Assembly: GCF_014268745.2 (NCBI RefSeq) | Contig: NZ_JABWRB020000001.1 | Location: 3,644,533 to 3,708,532 of the forward strand | Direction: 5' to 3' | Source: Pseudomonas zanjanensis | Lineage (GTDB): Bacteria; Pseudomonadota; Gammaproteobacteria; Pseudomonadales; Pseudomonadaceae | Length of the DNA: 64,000 nucleotides | Shown: positions 1-7,855 of the stretch, piece by piece | How the letters are laid out: the number at the start of each line of letters is the position of its first letter | Numbering within the stretch: position 1 is the stretch's first letter | The notes under the pieces: generated by a model | The model's database searches: none | What the model was told of the DNA's origin: nothing | The model's input: only the letters and a program-made list of their open reading frames with translations | Program-made: the position numbers and the translations under genes

Positions 1-103
1 GAACATGGCCAGTGCCCTGGCCGTGATACTGGTGGCGTTGATGACCGTGGTGACCGTCGTCCATCAGTTGCTGCTCAAGAGGAGCTACCATGTCTCGCGC
101 TGA
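1..103 (+). CDS. ABC transporter permease, C-terminal end only (partial)
   Basis: The window opens inside a gene read from base 2; the last 33 codons end at a TGA at 101-103. The visible tail is one hydrophobic segment rich in Ala, Val and Leu followed by a short basic end (KRSYHVSR), which fits the last membrane helix of an ABC permease. It overlaps the next permease start by 14 bp, a spacing typical of co-translated permease pairs. The identification rests mainly on the neighbours, because only this tail is present. Confidence 0.7.
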   Translation, partial: NMASALAVILVALMTVVTVVHQLLLKRSYHVSR

Positions 104-890
104 ACCGGGCTCCGTCGGGCTTTATCATCGGGTGGTGGTGTACCTGCTGTTCGCCATCCTGCTGCTGCCCCTGGCCGGCACACTCGTCTACTCCATCGCC
201 AGCAGTTGGTCGGCCACCGTGCTGCCCAGCGGCTTCACCTTCAAATGGTATGTGCAGTTGTGGAGCGATCCGCGTTTTCTCCACGCCTTCGGTCAGTCGC
301 TGCTGGTCTGTGTCGGTGCGCTGGTCCTCTCGGTGGTGTTGATCCTGCCGTTGCTGTTCGTGGTGCATTACCACTTTCCCAAGCTCGACGCGCTGATGAA
401 CATCCTGATCCTGCTGCCCTTCGCGGTGCCGCCGGTGGTGTCGTCGGTGGGGCTTTTGCAACTCTATGGTTCCGGGCCGCTGGCGATGGTCGGTACGCCG
501 TGGATCCTGATCGGTTGCTACTTCACCGTCGCCCTGCCCTTCATGTACCGGGCGATCACCAACAACCTGCAAGCGATCAACCTGCGCGACTTGATGGACG
601 CTGCCCAACTGCTCGGCGCCAGCACCTTCCAGGCCGCGTTCCTGGTGGTGCTGCCGAACCTGCGCAAGGGCCTGATGGTGGCGCTGCTGCTGTCCTTTTC
701 GTTCCTGTTCGGCGAGTTCGTGTTTGCCAACATTCTCGTCGGCACCCGCTATGAAACCCTGCAGGTGTACCTGAACAACATGCGCAACAGCAGCGGTCAC
801 TTCACCAGTGCGCTGGTGATTTCCTATTTCTTCTTCGTACTGGTCCTGACCTGGGCGGCCAACATCTTGAGCAAGGACAAAAGCCAATGA
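90..890 (+). CDS. ABC transporter inner-membrane permease (BPD type)
   Basis: A 266-residue protein with about six hydrophobic helices, the first at residues 15-35. It ends with the sequence expected of the second permease of a spermidine/putrescine, iron(III) or phosphonate-type importer. The cytoplasmic EAA-like loop lies in the middle of the C-terminal half (DAAQLLGAS at about 170-178), where the permease docks on the ATPase. It overlaps the upstream permease by 14 bp and shares an ATGA overlap with the downstream ATPase, so permease, permease and ATPase form one operon. The substrate-binding gene must lie upstream of the window. From memory the set resembles the PA3251-PA3254 importer of P. 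aeruginosa. The substrate cannot be read from the sequence. Confidence 0.9.
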   Translation: MSRAEPGSVGLYHRVVVYLLFAILLLPLAGTLVYSIASSWSATVLPSGFTFKWYVQLWSDPRFLHAFGQSLLVCVGALVLSVVLILPLLFVVHYHFPKLDALMNILILLPFAVPPVVSSVGLLQLYGSGPLAMVGTPWILIGCYFTVALPFMYRAITNNLQAINLRDLMDAAQLLGASTFQAAFLVVLPNLRKGLMVALLLSFSFLFGEFVFANILVGTRYETLQVYLNNMRNSSGHFTSALVISYFFFVLVLTWAANILSKDKSQ

Positions 891-1876
891 GCTACGTCAG
901 CGTCCAACACCTGCAAAAAAGCTACGCCGGCACGCCGGTGTTCAGCGACATCAACTGCGAGATCGGCAAGGGCGAATTCGTCACCCTCCTCGGCCCTTCC
1001 GGTTGCGGCAAATCCACGCTGTTGCGCTGCATCGCCGGCCTGACTGCGGTGGATGCCGGCCAGATCATCCTCGACGGACAAGACATCGTCCCGCTGAGCC
1101 CACAGAAACGCGGCATCGGCATGGTTTTCCAGAGCTACGCCTTGTTTCCCAACATGACCGTGGAGCAGAACGTCGCCTTCGGCCTGCGCATGCAGAAGGT
1201 CGATGCCGGGGATAGCCGCCAGCGCGTACTGGAGATCCTGCGCCTGGTGGAGCTGCATGATTTTGCCGCACGCTATCCCCATCAACTCTCCGGCGGCCAA
1301 TGCCAGCGCGTCGCACTGGCCCGCTCCCTGGTCACACGGCCGCGCCTGTTGCTGCTGGACGAGCCGCTGTCGGCCCTGGATGCGCGGATTCGCAAGCACT
1401 TGCGCGAACAGATCCGACAGATCCAGCGTGAGTTGGGCCTGACCACGATCTTCGTCACACACGATCAGGAAGAAGCCCTGACCATGTCTGACCGGATTTT
1501 CCTGATGAACCAGGGAAAGATCGTACAAAGCGGCGATGCCGAAACCCTTTACACGGCGCCAGTCGATGTCTTTGCCGCCGGCTTCATCGGCAACTACAAC
1601 CTGCTGGACGCCGACAGCGCGAGCAAACTGCTGCAGCGGCCGGTGAGTGGCCGCATCGCCATCCGCCCGGAAGCCATCGAGCTGAGCCGCAATGGCGAGG
1701 CCGATGCGCTGATCCGCAGTCACAGTCTGCTGGGCAACGTCATCCGCTACCGGGTCGAGGCCCGTGGCGTGGAATTGGTGGTGGATGTGCTCAATCGTTC
1801 GGCCGCCGACCTGCACCCCGATGGCGCACGGTTGTCACTTTCCATCGATCCGTCGGCGCTGTGTGAGGTAGCCTGA
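887..1876 (+). CDS. ABC transporter ATP-binding protein (PotA/FbpC-like)
   Basis: A 329-residue ATPase that powers the importer formed with the two preceding permeases. Visible motifs in order: Walker A GPSGCGKST at residues 36-44, the Q-loop region (GMVFQSYALFPNM), signature LSGGQ followed by CQRVALARSL, Walker B LLLLDEP, D-loop SALD and the switch histidine in FVTHDQEEA. The C-terminal 90 residues fit the TOBE regulatory domain found in polyamine, iron and sugar importers. The start overlaps the permease stop (ATGA). The family is certain; the cargo is not. Confidence 0.93.
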   Translation: MSYVSVQHLQKSYAGTPVFSDINCEIGKGEFVTLLGPSGCGKSTLLRCIAGLTAVDAGQIILDGQDIVPLSPQKRGIGMVFQSYALFPNMTVEQNVAFGLRMQKVDAGDSRQRVLEILRLVELHDFAARYPHQLSGGQCQRVALARSLVTRPRLLLLDEPLSALDARIRKHLREQIRQIQRELGLTTIFVTHDQEEALTMSDRIFLMNQGKIVQSGDAETLYTAPVDVFAAGFIGNYNLLDADSASKLLQRPVSGRIAIRPEAIELSRNGEADALIRSHSLLGNVIRYRVEARGVELVVDVLNRSAADLHPDGARLSLSIDPSALCEVA

Positions 1877-1921
1877 CGGCTTTGTTGATTTTGAAACTGA
1901 TTTTGAAAAGGAAACGCGCTG

Positions 1922-2575
1922 ATGGCCCTGGCAATTTTTGATCTGGACGAAACCCTGATCCACGGCGACTGCGCCACCCTCTGGAGCGAACAGATGGGAC
2001 GCCTGGGCTGGGTCGATCCCGAGTCGTTCATGCGGCGCAACAACGAGCTGATGGACGCCTACAGCCACGGCAAGTTGAGCATGGAAACGTACATGGATTT
2101 CAGCCTGGAGCCGATGATCGGCCGCACGCCCGAGGAGATCGAACATCTGGTGGCGCCATGGGTGGAAGATTTCATCGAGCCGATCATCTTCAGCGACGCC
2201 ACCAAGGCCATCGCTGAGCACCGCAAGGCTGGTGACCGGATCCTGGTGATTTCCGCCTCGGGCACACACTTGGTCAAGCCGATTGCCGAACGCCTGGGCA
2301 TCGACGAAATCCTGGCCATCGAACTGGAAGTGGCCCATGGGGTGTACAGCGGCCAGACCGTCGGCACCCTGACCTACCGCGAAGGCAAGATCGCCCGGCT
2401 GCTGGACTGGCTGGATGCCGAGGAAGAGAACCTGGAAGGCGCGAGTTTTTATTCCGACTCGCGCAATGACTTGCCGCTGTTGCTCAAGGTCGATCATCCG
2501 CACGTGGTGAACCCCGACCCGGTATTGAAGGCCCATGCCGAATCGGCCGGCTGGCCGATTCATACCTGGAAATAA
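1922..2575 (+). CDS. HAD-superfamily phosphatase, subfamily IB (SerB-like)
   Basis: A 217-residue cytosolic hydrolase. Motif I is FDLDETL with the nucleophile Asp7 and acid/base Asp9; motif II is the serine of VISASG near residue 111; motif IV is YSDSRNDLPLL near 178. A helical cap lies between motifs I and II, as in phosphoserine and histidinol-phosphate phosphatases. A good ribosome site (AAGGAA) precedes the ATG, and the gene follows the ABC ATPase by 45 bp, so it may be the last gene of that operon and could act on the imported compound. PA0335-type histidinol-phosphate phosphatases belong to the same broad family, but the neighbourhood here does not support that name. Confidence 0.88.
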   Translation: MALAIFDLDETLIHGDCATLWSEQMGRLGWVDPESFMRRNNELMDAYSHGKLSMETYMDFSLEPMIGRTPEEIEHLVAPWVEDFIEPIIFSDATKAIAEHRKAGDRILVISASGTHLVKPIAERLGIDEILAIELEVAHGVYSGQTVGTLTYREGKIARLLDWLDAEEENLEGASFYSDSRNDLPLLLKVDHPHVVNPDPVLKAHAESAGWPIHTWK

Positions 2576-2601
2576 ACACCGGACGGGAAAAAACTCCGGC
2601 C

Positions 2602-2737
2602 CCTGTGGCGAGGGAGCTTGCTCCCGCTCGGCTGCGAAGCAGTCGTAAACCGGCTGACGCGGTCTACCTGGATAGTTGCGTCGTCCCGATTGGGGCGGCT
2701 GCGCCACCCAGCGGGAGCAAGCTCCCTCGCCACGGGG
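2602..2737. repeat. REPIN, GTGGCGAGGGAGCTTGC family
   Basis: Two inverted REP copies (about 2602-2630 and 2711-2737) flank a roughly 80-bp unique centre. Each REP carries GAGGGAGCTTGCTCCC and can fold into a hairpin. The same unit recurs at about 9.7, 33.9, 36.5 and 37.4 kb. It lies at the 3' end of the HAD gene. Confidence 0.9.
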
Positions 2738-2763
2738 GCGATCCATGCCTGCGAATACAAGAC

Positions 2764-2792
2764 CTGTGGCAGCGAGCTTGCTCGCCCACAGG
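2764..2792. repeat. Single REP-like palindrome
   Basis: One copy of CTGTGG-n-GAGCTTGCTCG-n-CCACAG, nearly a perfect palindrome. It sits directly beside the stop codon of the minus-strand DUF2182 gene and could act as its terminator or mRNA-stabilising hairpin. Confidence 0.7.
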
Positions 2793-2793
2793 T

Positions 2794-3582
2794 TCAACCT
2801 AGCAGCAGCCAAAAACTCCAGCCGATCAACAACACACCGCAGAGACGACTGAGCCTGCGTCCCTGGGGCAAGTTTTTTTCCAGCAAGATGAAGGCGCCGA
2901 TCACTGCCACCCAAAGCAGGTTCATCACCCCGACCACGAACAGCAGGCCCATCAGCGCCCAGCAGCAGCCCAGGCAGTAAGCGCCATGGGCCAGGCCCAT
3001 GCGCCACCCGCCGAGCACGTCGGGGCGCCAGTAGCCGAGAAGAAAATGCAGCGGCCCGCGACAATGCTCAAGGCAGGCCGCCTTGCCTGGCAGCCACTGA
3101 TAAACCCCAGCGACCAGCAACAGGCCGGCGCCCAGCGCGGTACTGGTGGTGCGCATTCCCGGGCTGAGCAAGGCGAGCTGCTCAAGCGCCCATTGCAACG
3201 CCGTGGCGCCGAGGGCGAAGCCGGCCCAGACCAGGCCATAGGCACTGCAGAACAGCAGCAGGGCCAGGTGTCGCTGCGGTGTCGGCATGCGCTTGCGCAG
3301 CATCTGCTGGTAGATCAGCAACATGGGCAGGGCGCTGGGCAGCATCATGCCGATCATCATCACCGTCCACATGGCGAACATCAGCAGCGCATCGGCCGGG
3401 CTCCAGGGCATGATCATGCCAGCCATAGCTGCATCCGCCATGCCGCCCGGCGCACTCATGTCGCGGGCCATGCGCAGCAGTGTCAGCCAGGCCAGGGCGG
3501 TCAGCCCGAGCAGACAGAGCAGCAGGAGCCACTGCTCGCCTGTCAGCCGCTTGCCCGGGGCCGCCGCCTGAGGTTCTGCCAT
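2794..3582 (-). CDS. DUF2182 predicted metal-binding integral membrane protein
   Basis: A 262-residue protein with about six or seven hydrophobic helices. Marks of the DUF2182 family are the Met-rich helix MWTVMMIGMMLPSALPM near residues 70-87, the CLEHCR pair near 170 and the GAYCLGCCWALM stretch near 205. The many Met and Cys residues suggest metal handling, but no biochemical role is established for the family as far as I know. The gene starts 2 bp after the stop of the DUF1326 gene, so the two are co-transcribed; this pairing is common in proteobacteria. Confidence 0.88.
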   Translation of the reverse strand: MAEPQAAAPGKRLTGEQWLLLLCLLGLTALAWLTLLRMARDMSAPGGMADAAMAGMIMPWSPADALLMFAMWTVMMIGMMLPSALPMLLIYQQMLRKRMPTPQRHLALLLFCSAYGLVWAGFALGATALQWALEQLALLSPGMRTTSTALGAGLLLVAGVYQWLPGKAACLEHCRGPLHFLLGYWRPDVLGGWRMGLAHGAYCLGCCWALMGLLFVVGVMNLLWVAVIGAFILLEKNLPQGRRLSRLCGVLLIGWSFWLLLG

Positions 3583-3584
3583 CG

Positions 3585-4220
3585 CTACGGCTCTATGCCG
3601 TGACCAGTGAAGTGCACGTGGGCGAGGTGGCTATGACTGCCCTGGGATTGCAGCTTGAGGGCTGAATGCGTCTGATAGCTGCCGCTGGCGACTTCGGCCT
3701 CATGGAACTCGAAACCCTCGGGCAGAGACAGGCGGACGCGATGCGGTGAGCCGTCGATCGGGCTGCGGATCGGCTCGCCGCTGGCCTGCAACACGCCTGG
3801 AATGTCCAGGTGCGCCAAGCGCTGGTCGACATCGATGGATAGGGTGATGGGCACGAACAGCGGATCGAACGCTTCAGTCATGGTGCTGCTGAACACCTGG
3901 AACACGTTGGCCCCAGGGTCGCTCTCCAAGCCAGAAAGAATGGTCAGCAGGGCCTGGCGTTGCGCCTCGTCGGCACGTTCGTCGATGAACACCTGACAAC
4001 TGCCGTTGCCCTCGTGGATGGCGCCCGGCCAAGCGAAGGTGGCGGCCCAGCACAAGCCGTCCAGCGCCACCTGATTGAAATACCCGTGTTCCACTCGCAT
4101 CGACGCCACCGCCTGGCAGTGGCCGTGGGTCGGTGGCGCATTGAATTGGCAGGGGCAGCCCCAATTGCAGTTGCAGGCAATGAATTCGACGCCCTGCATG
4201 CGCCATTCGGCGATGGCCAT
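3585..4220 (-). CDS. DUF1326 domain protein with CxCxxxCPC motif
   Basis: A 211-residue soluble protein. Near the N-terminus it carries the family hallmark CNCNWGCPC, a cluster of four cysteines likely to bind a metal or take part in thiol chemistry. The ATG at 4220 (MAIAEWRM) is preferred over an upstream GTG at 4235 because GAGGTGAAGAGG lies just upstream. It is the first gene of a two-gene unit with the DUF2182 membrane protein. The function is unknown; the pair is plausibly a metal-related membrane system. Confidence 0.87.
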   Translation of the reverse strand: MAIAEWRMQGVEFIACNCNWGCPCQFNAPPTHGHCQAVASMRVEHGYFNQVALDGLCWAATFAWPGAIHEGNGSCQVFIDERADEAQRQALLTILSGLESDPGANVFQVFSSTMTEAFDPLFVPITLSIDVDQRLAHLDIPGVLQASGEPIRSPIDGSPHRVRLSLPEGFEFHEAEVASGSYQTHSALKLQSQGSHSHLAHVHFTGHGIEP

Positions 4221-4441
4221 GATCAACCTCTTCACCTCACGGGTGAAATGAAAGCTGCGGTTACCCCATCCCCATTAGTTAACGCTAGCAGGACGCGCGC
4301 ATCGGATACGGGCTGCCGACCGAAGGTCGGCTTGCCCGTGATCGCGGGTGAGCGTTGCAAGCCACCGTCGATAGGAGGCCTTGGCTCAGCTCCCACAAGG
4401 AATTTGGAGTGAACACCGGCTCTATGAGCACCCGAAGCCTC

Positions 4442-4535
4442 ATGTGGGAGCAAGGCTTGCCCGCGATGGCGGCCGTACATTCAGCATCAATGCAAACTGA
4501 TCCATCGTTTTCGCGAGCAAGCTTTGCTCCCACAA
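4442..4535. repeat. REPIN, TGTGGGAGC family (degenerate)
   Basis: Two inverted copies, TGTGGGAGCAAGGCTTGC at 4443 and its partner GCAAGCTTTGCTCCCACA near 4518-4535, about 50 bp apart. They fill most of the 4221-4556 gap between the convergently read DUF1326 promoter side and the quinone reductase 3' end. No gene is visible in the rest of that gap. Confidence 0.8.
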
Positions 4536-4556
4536 GTTCGCACCCAGCTTCGGGAA

Positions 4557-5519
4557 TCAGCTCAGGCTTTCATCGATCAGCAGCACCAATTTCCCGGACA
4601 CCCTGTTGGTTGCCAGCTCGGCAAACGCCGCCTCGGCATCCTTGATCGCAAAGGTCCGGGCCAGTTGCGGGCTCAGGCGTTTGTCGGCAAACAGCGGCCA
4701 CACCTGTTGCCCCAGTTCGCTGATCAGGTCGGCCTTGAACTGCTCGTCGCGGCTGCGCAAGGTCGAGCCGAGCAGTTGGATACGCTTGCCCAGCACCTGG
4801 GCCAGATCAAGCTCGGTCGTGCGCCCGCCCATCAGGCCGATCAACACCCAGCGACCGTCAACTGACAAAAGTTTCACGTTGAGTTTGGCGTAGCTGCCGC
4901 CCACCGGATCGAGGATCACATCGAAGGGACCGAGGTCGTTCAGACTCTCCAGGCCATCGGTACGGATTACACCGCCTTGGGCGCCCAGGGCCTCGCAATA
5001 GGCCAGCCGTTCGGCCGAACCGACACTGACCCAGCACGGGTTGCCAAAGGCCTTGCACAGCTGGATAGCGGCCGAACCAACGCCGCTGGCGCCGGCGTGC
5101 AGCAGCACTTTTTCGCCCGGTTTGAGCGCTGCCAACTGGAACAGATTCAGCCACGCGGTGCTGTAGACCTCAGGCAGCGCGGCCGCTTCAGCCAGTGACA
5201 AGCCCTCCGGCACCGGCAGCACATGCCGGCCATCGACCACCACCTCCTCGGCCATCCCGCCGCCGGCCAGCAACGCGCAAACGCGGTCGCCCACCTGCCA
5301 GGACGAGCCCGGCCCCACCTCGCTGATCACCCCCGAACACTCCAACCCCAACACTTGGCTGGCGCCGGGTGGCGGCGGGTAAAGTCCGGCTTTTTGCAAC
5401 AAATCGGCCCGATTCAGGCCGGCGGCCGCCACACGGATGCGAACTTGCCCGACATCACATGCCGGACTTGGCTCATCAGCCCATACCACTTGGCCTTCAA
5501 CGCCTTGCAATGCTTTCAC
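4557..5519 (-). CDS. NAD(P)H quinone oxidoreductase, PIG3/zeta-crystallin type
   Basis: A 320-residue medium-chain dehydrogenase/reductase without the catalytic zinc ligands. Features are the quinone oxidoreductase signature (GLNRADLLQKAGLYPPPPG), then the Rossmann nucleotide site with HAGASGVGSAAIQL, and the DPVGG turn. It should reduce quinones or other enone-like electrophiles using NADPH in the cytosol. A GTG start at 5519 is chosen because GGAGG lies 5 bp upstream; longer readings lack a ribosome site and would exceed the usual 325-residue size. The gene is divergent from prc across a 106-bp promoter region. Confidence 0.9.
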   Translation of the reverse strand: MKALQGVEGQVVWADEPSPACDVGQVRIRVAAAGLNRADLLQKAGLYPPPPGASQVLGLECSGVISEVGPGSSWQVGDRVCALLAGGGMAEEVVVDGRHVLPVPEGLSLAEAAALPEVYSTAWLNLFQLAALKPGEKVLLHAGASGVGSAAIQLCKAFGNPCWVSVGSAERLAYCEALGAQGGVIRTDGLESLNDLGPFDVILDPVGGSYAKLNVKLLSVDGRWVLIGLMGGRTTELDLAQVLGKRIQLLGSTLRSRDEQFKADLISELGQQVWPLFADKRLSPQLARTFAIKDAEAAFAELATNRVSGKLVLLIDESLS

Positions 5520-5625
5520 GGTGCCTCCATAGTGAGTCTCGACTGGGCCCGCTGCTTCAACGCCGGGCTTTCTTGCATTATGCGCCCGGGCCACATGGAA
5601 CCGGCGACTTCAAAGACGGCCTAAT

Positions 5626-7737
5626 ATGCGTTATCAATTGTCCCTGCGTCGAATCAGCATGAAGCACCTGTTCCCCAGCACCGCCCTCGCGCTCGTCATT
5701 GGCCTCGGCCTGTTACCGTTGTCGAACGATACGTTCGCAGCCAACAGCTGGGACAAGCTTCAGCCCGATCGCGACGAAGTGATTGCCAGCCTTAACGTCG
5801 TCGAATTGCTCAAGCGCCATCACTACAGCAAGCCACCGCTCGATGACGCGCGCTCGGTCATCATCTACGACAGCTACTTGAAGCTGCTCGATCCATCGCG
5901 CAGTTACTTCCTGGCCAGCGACATCGCTGAATTCGACAAGTGGAAAACCCAGTTCGACGACTTCCTCAAGAGCGGCGACCTGAACGCCGGGTTCACCATC
6001 TACAAGCGTTACCTGGACCGCGTGAAGGCGCGCCTGGACTACACCCTGGCCGAACTGAACAAAGGCGTCGACAAAATCGACTTCAATGCCAAGGAAACCT
6101 TGCAGGTCGACCGCAAGGACGCCCCTTGGCTCAAAAGCACGGCCGAACTCGATGACCTGTGGCGCAAGCGCGTCAAGGACGAAGTGCTGCGCATGAAGAT
6201 CGCCGGCAAGGACTCCAAGCAGATCCAGGAAACCCTGACCAAGCGCTACAAGAACCAGTTGGCGCGCCTGGACCAGACCCGCGCCGAGGATATTTTCCAG
6301 GCGTACATCAATACCTTCGCCATGTCCTACGACCCGCACACCAATTATCTGTCGCCAGATAACGCGGAAAACTTCGACATCAACATGAGCCTGTCCCTGG
6401 AAGGCATCGGTGCGGTGCTGCAGAGCGACAACGACCAGGTGAAAATCGTGCGCCTTGTTCCGGCAGGCCCGGCGGACAAGACCAAGCAGGTCAGCCCGGC
6501 GGACAAGATCATCGGCGTCGCCCAAGGCAACAAGGAAATGGTCGACGTGGTCGGCTGGCGCCTGGACGAAGTGGTCAAGCTGATCCGTGGCCCGAAAGGC
6601 TCGGTGGTGCGCCTGGAAGTCATCCCGGCCAGCAATGCGCCGAACGACCAGACCAGCAAGATCGTGGCCATCACCCGCGAAGCGGTGAAGCTGGAAGAAC
6701 AGGCGGCGAAGAAATCGGTCCTCAACCTCAAGCAGGACGGCAAGGACTACAAGCTCGGCATCATCGAGATCCCGGCTTTCTACCTGGACTTCAAGGCCTT
6801 CCGCGCCGGGGATCCGAACTACAAGAGCACCACCCGCGACGTCAAGAAACTGCTGACCGAACTGCAAAAGGAAAAAGTCGACGGCGTGGTCATCGACTTG
6901 CGCAACAACGGCGGCGGCTCCCTGCAGGAAGCCACCGAACTGACCAGCCTGTTCATCGACAAGGGCCCGACCGTGCTCGTGCGCAACGCCGATGGCCGAG
7001 TGGATGTGCTGGAAGATGAAAATCCGGGCGCGTTCTACAAGGGGCCGATGGCCTTGCTGGTCAACCGCCTGTCGGCGTCGGCCTCGGAGATTTTCGCCGG
7101 CGCCATGCAGGACTATCACCGTGCGTTGATCATCGGTGGCCAGACCTTCGGCAAAGGCACCGTGCAGACCATCCAGCCGCTCAACCACGGCGAACTGAAG
7201 CTGACCCTGGCGAAGTTCTACCGGGTGTCCGGCCAGAGCACCCAGCACCAGGGCGTGCTGCCTGACATCGATTACCCGTCGATCATCGACACCAAGGAAA
7301 TCGGTGAAAGCGCCCTGCCCGAAGCCATGCCATGGGACACCATCCGGCCGGCGATCAAACCGGCCGTGGACCCGTTCAAGCCGTTCCTGGCCCAACTCAA
7401 GTCGGACCATGACGCACGTTCGTCCCAGGACGCGGAGTTCGTGTTTATCCGCGACAAGCTGGCCCTGGCGCAGAAATTGATGATGGAAAAAACCGTCACC
7501 CTCAACGAAGCCGACCGTCGGGCGCAGCATGCCGACATCGAGGCCAAGCAACTGGCCATGGAAAACCTGCGTCGCAAGGCCAAGGGCGAAGAACCGCTCA
7601 AAGAGCTGAAGAAAGAGGACGAAGACCTGATCACCGAGCCGGAGAAAACCAAGCCGGAAGACGACGCCTACCTGAGCGAGACCGGGCGGATCCTGCTGGA
7701 TTACCTGAAACTCAACACGGCGATCGCCAAGCACTAA
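5626..7737 (+). CDS. prc: Tail-specific periplasmic protease Prc (S41A)
   Basis: Up to 703 residues. A signal sequence (hydrophobic core ALALVIGLGLLPL) is followed by the N-terminal helical domain, a PDZ domain near residues 250-330, the S41 protease core and a Lys/Glu-rich C-terminal domain. The catalytic pair is Ser485 in SASASEIF and Lys510 in GKGTVQ, 25 residues apart as in E. coli Prc. Prc degrades misfolded or tagged periplasmic proteins and peptidoglycan hydrolases; in P. aeruginosa it affects MucA and alginate. Neither this ATG nor the in-frame ATG at 5659 has a good ribosome site; the second gives a more typical signal peptide. A clear terminator follows the gene. Confidence 0.95.
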   Translation: MRYQLSLRRISMKHLFPSTALALVIGLGLLPLSNDTFAANSWDKLQPDRDEVIASLNVVELLKRHHYSKPPLDDARSVIIYDSYLKLLDPSRSYFLASDIAEFDKWKTQFDDFLKSGDLNAGFTIYKRYLDRVKARLDYTLAELNKGVDKIDFNAKETLQVDRKDAPWLKSTAELDDLWRKRVKDEVLRMKIAGKDSKQIQETLTKRYKNQLARLDQTRAEDIFQAYINTFAMSYDPHTNYLSPDNAENFDINMSLSLEGIGAVLQSDNDQVKIVRLVPAGPADKTKQVSPADKIIGVAQGNKEMVDVVGWRLDEVVKLIRGPKGSVVRLEVIPASNAPNDQTSKIVAITREAVKLEEQAAKKSVLNLKQDGKDYKLGIIEIPAFYLDFKAFRAGDPNYKSTTRDVKKLLTELQKEKVDGVVIDLRNNGGGSLQEATELTSLFIDKGPTVLVRNADGRVDVLEDENPGAFYKGPMALLVNRLSASASEIFAGAMQDYHRALIIGGQTFGKGTVQTIQPLNHGELKLTLAKFYRVSGQSTQHQGVLPDIDYPSIIDTKEIGESALPEAMPWDTIRPAIKPAVDPFKPFLAQLKSDHDARSSQDAEFVFIRDKLALAQKLMMEKTVTLNEADRRAQHADIEAKQLAMENLRRKAKGEEPLKELKKEDEDLITEPEKTKPEDDAYLSETGRILLDYLKLNTAIAKH

Positions 7738-7806
7738 GATGATGGCCATTTAATGGTGATGCTCGTCGGAGTGTCATCAAACTGACATCAGTCTGTCGTG
7801 AAATAC

Positions 7807-7839
7807 AGGACTGGGTGCCCCGCACCCGGTCCTTTTTTT
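7807..7839 (+). terminator. Rho-independent terminator after prc
   Basis: A 12-bp stem (AGGACTGGGTGC with GCACCCGGTCCT, one G-T pair) with a 3-base loop followed by seven T. It lies 17 bp before the next ATG, separating prc from the EAL/GGDEF gene. Confidence 0.9.
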
Positions 7840-7855
7840 ATCGCCAGAGATTGCC

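Noticed and set aside
1922..2575. Naming the HAD gene as histidinol-phosphate phosphatase
   Set aside because: The family fits, but the neighbouring genes do not match that locus as I remember it; substrate specificity cannot be read from the motifs.
5713..7749. 678-codon open frame antisense to prc
   Set aside because: It mirrors the full prc gene on the other strand. Its composition is the artefact expected from GC-rich third positions, with no domain and no ribosome site.
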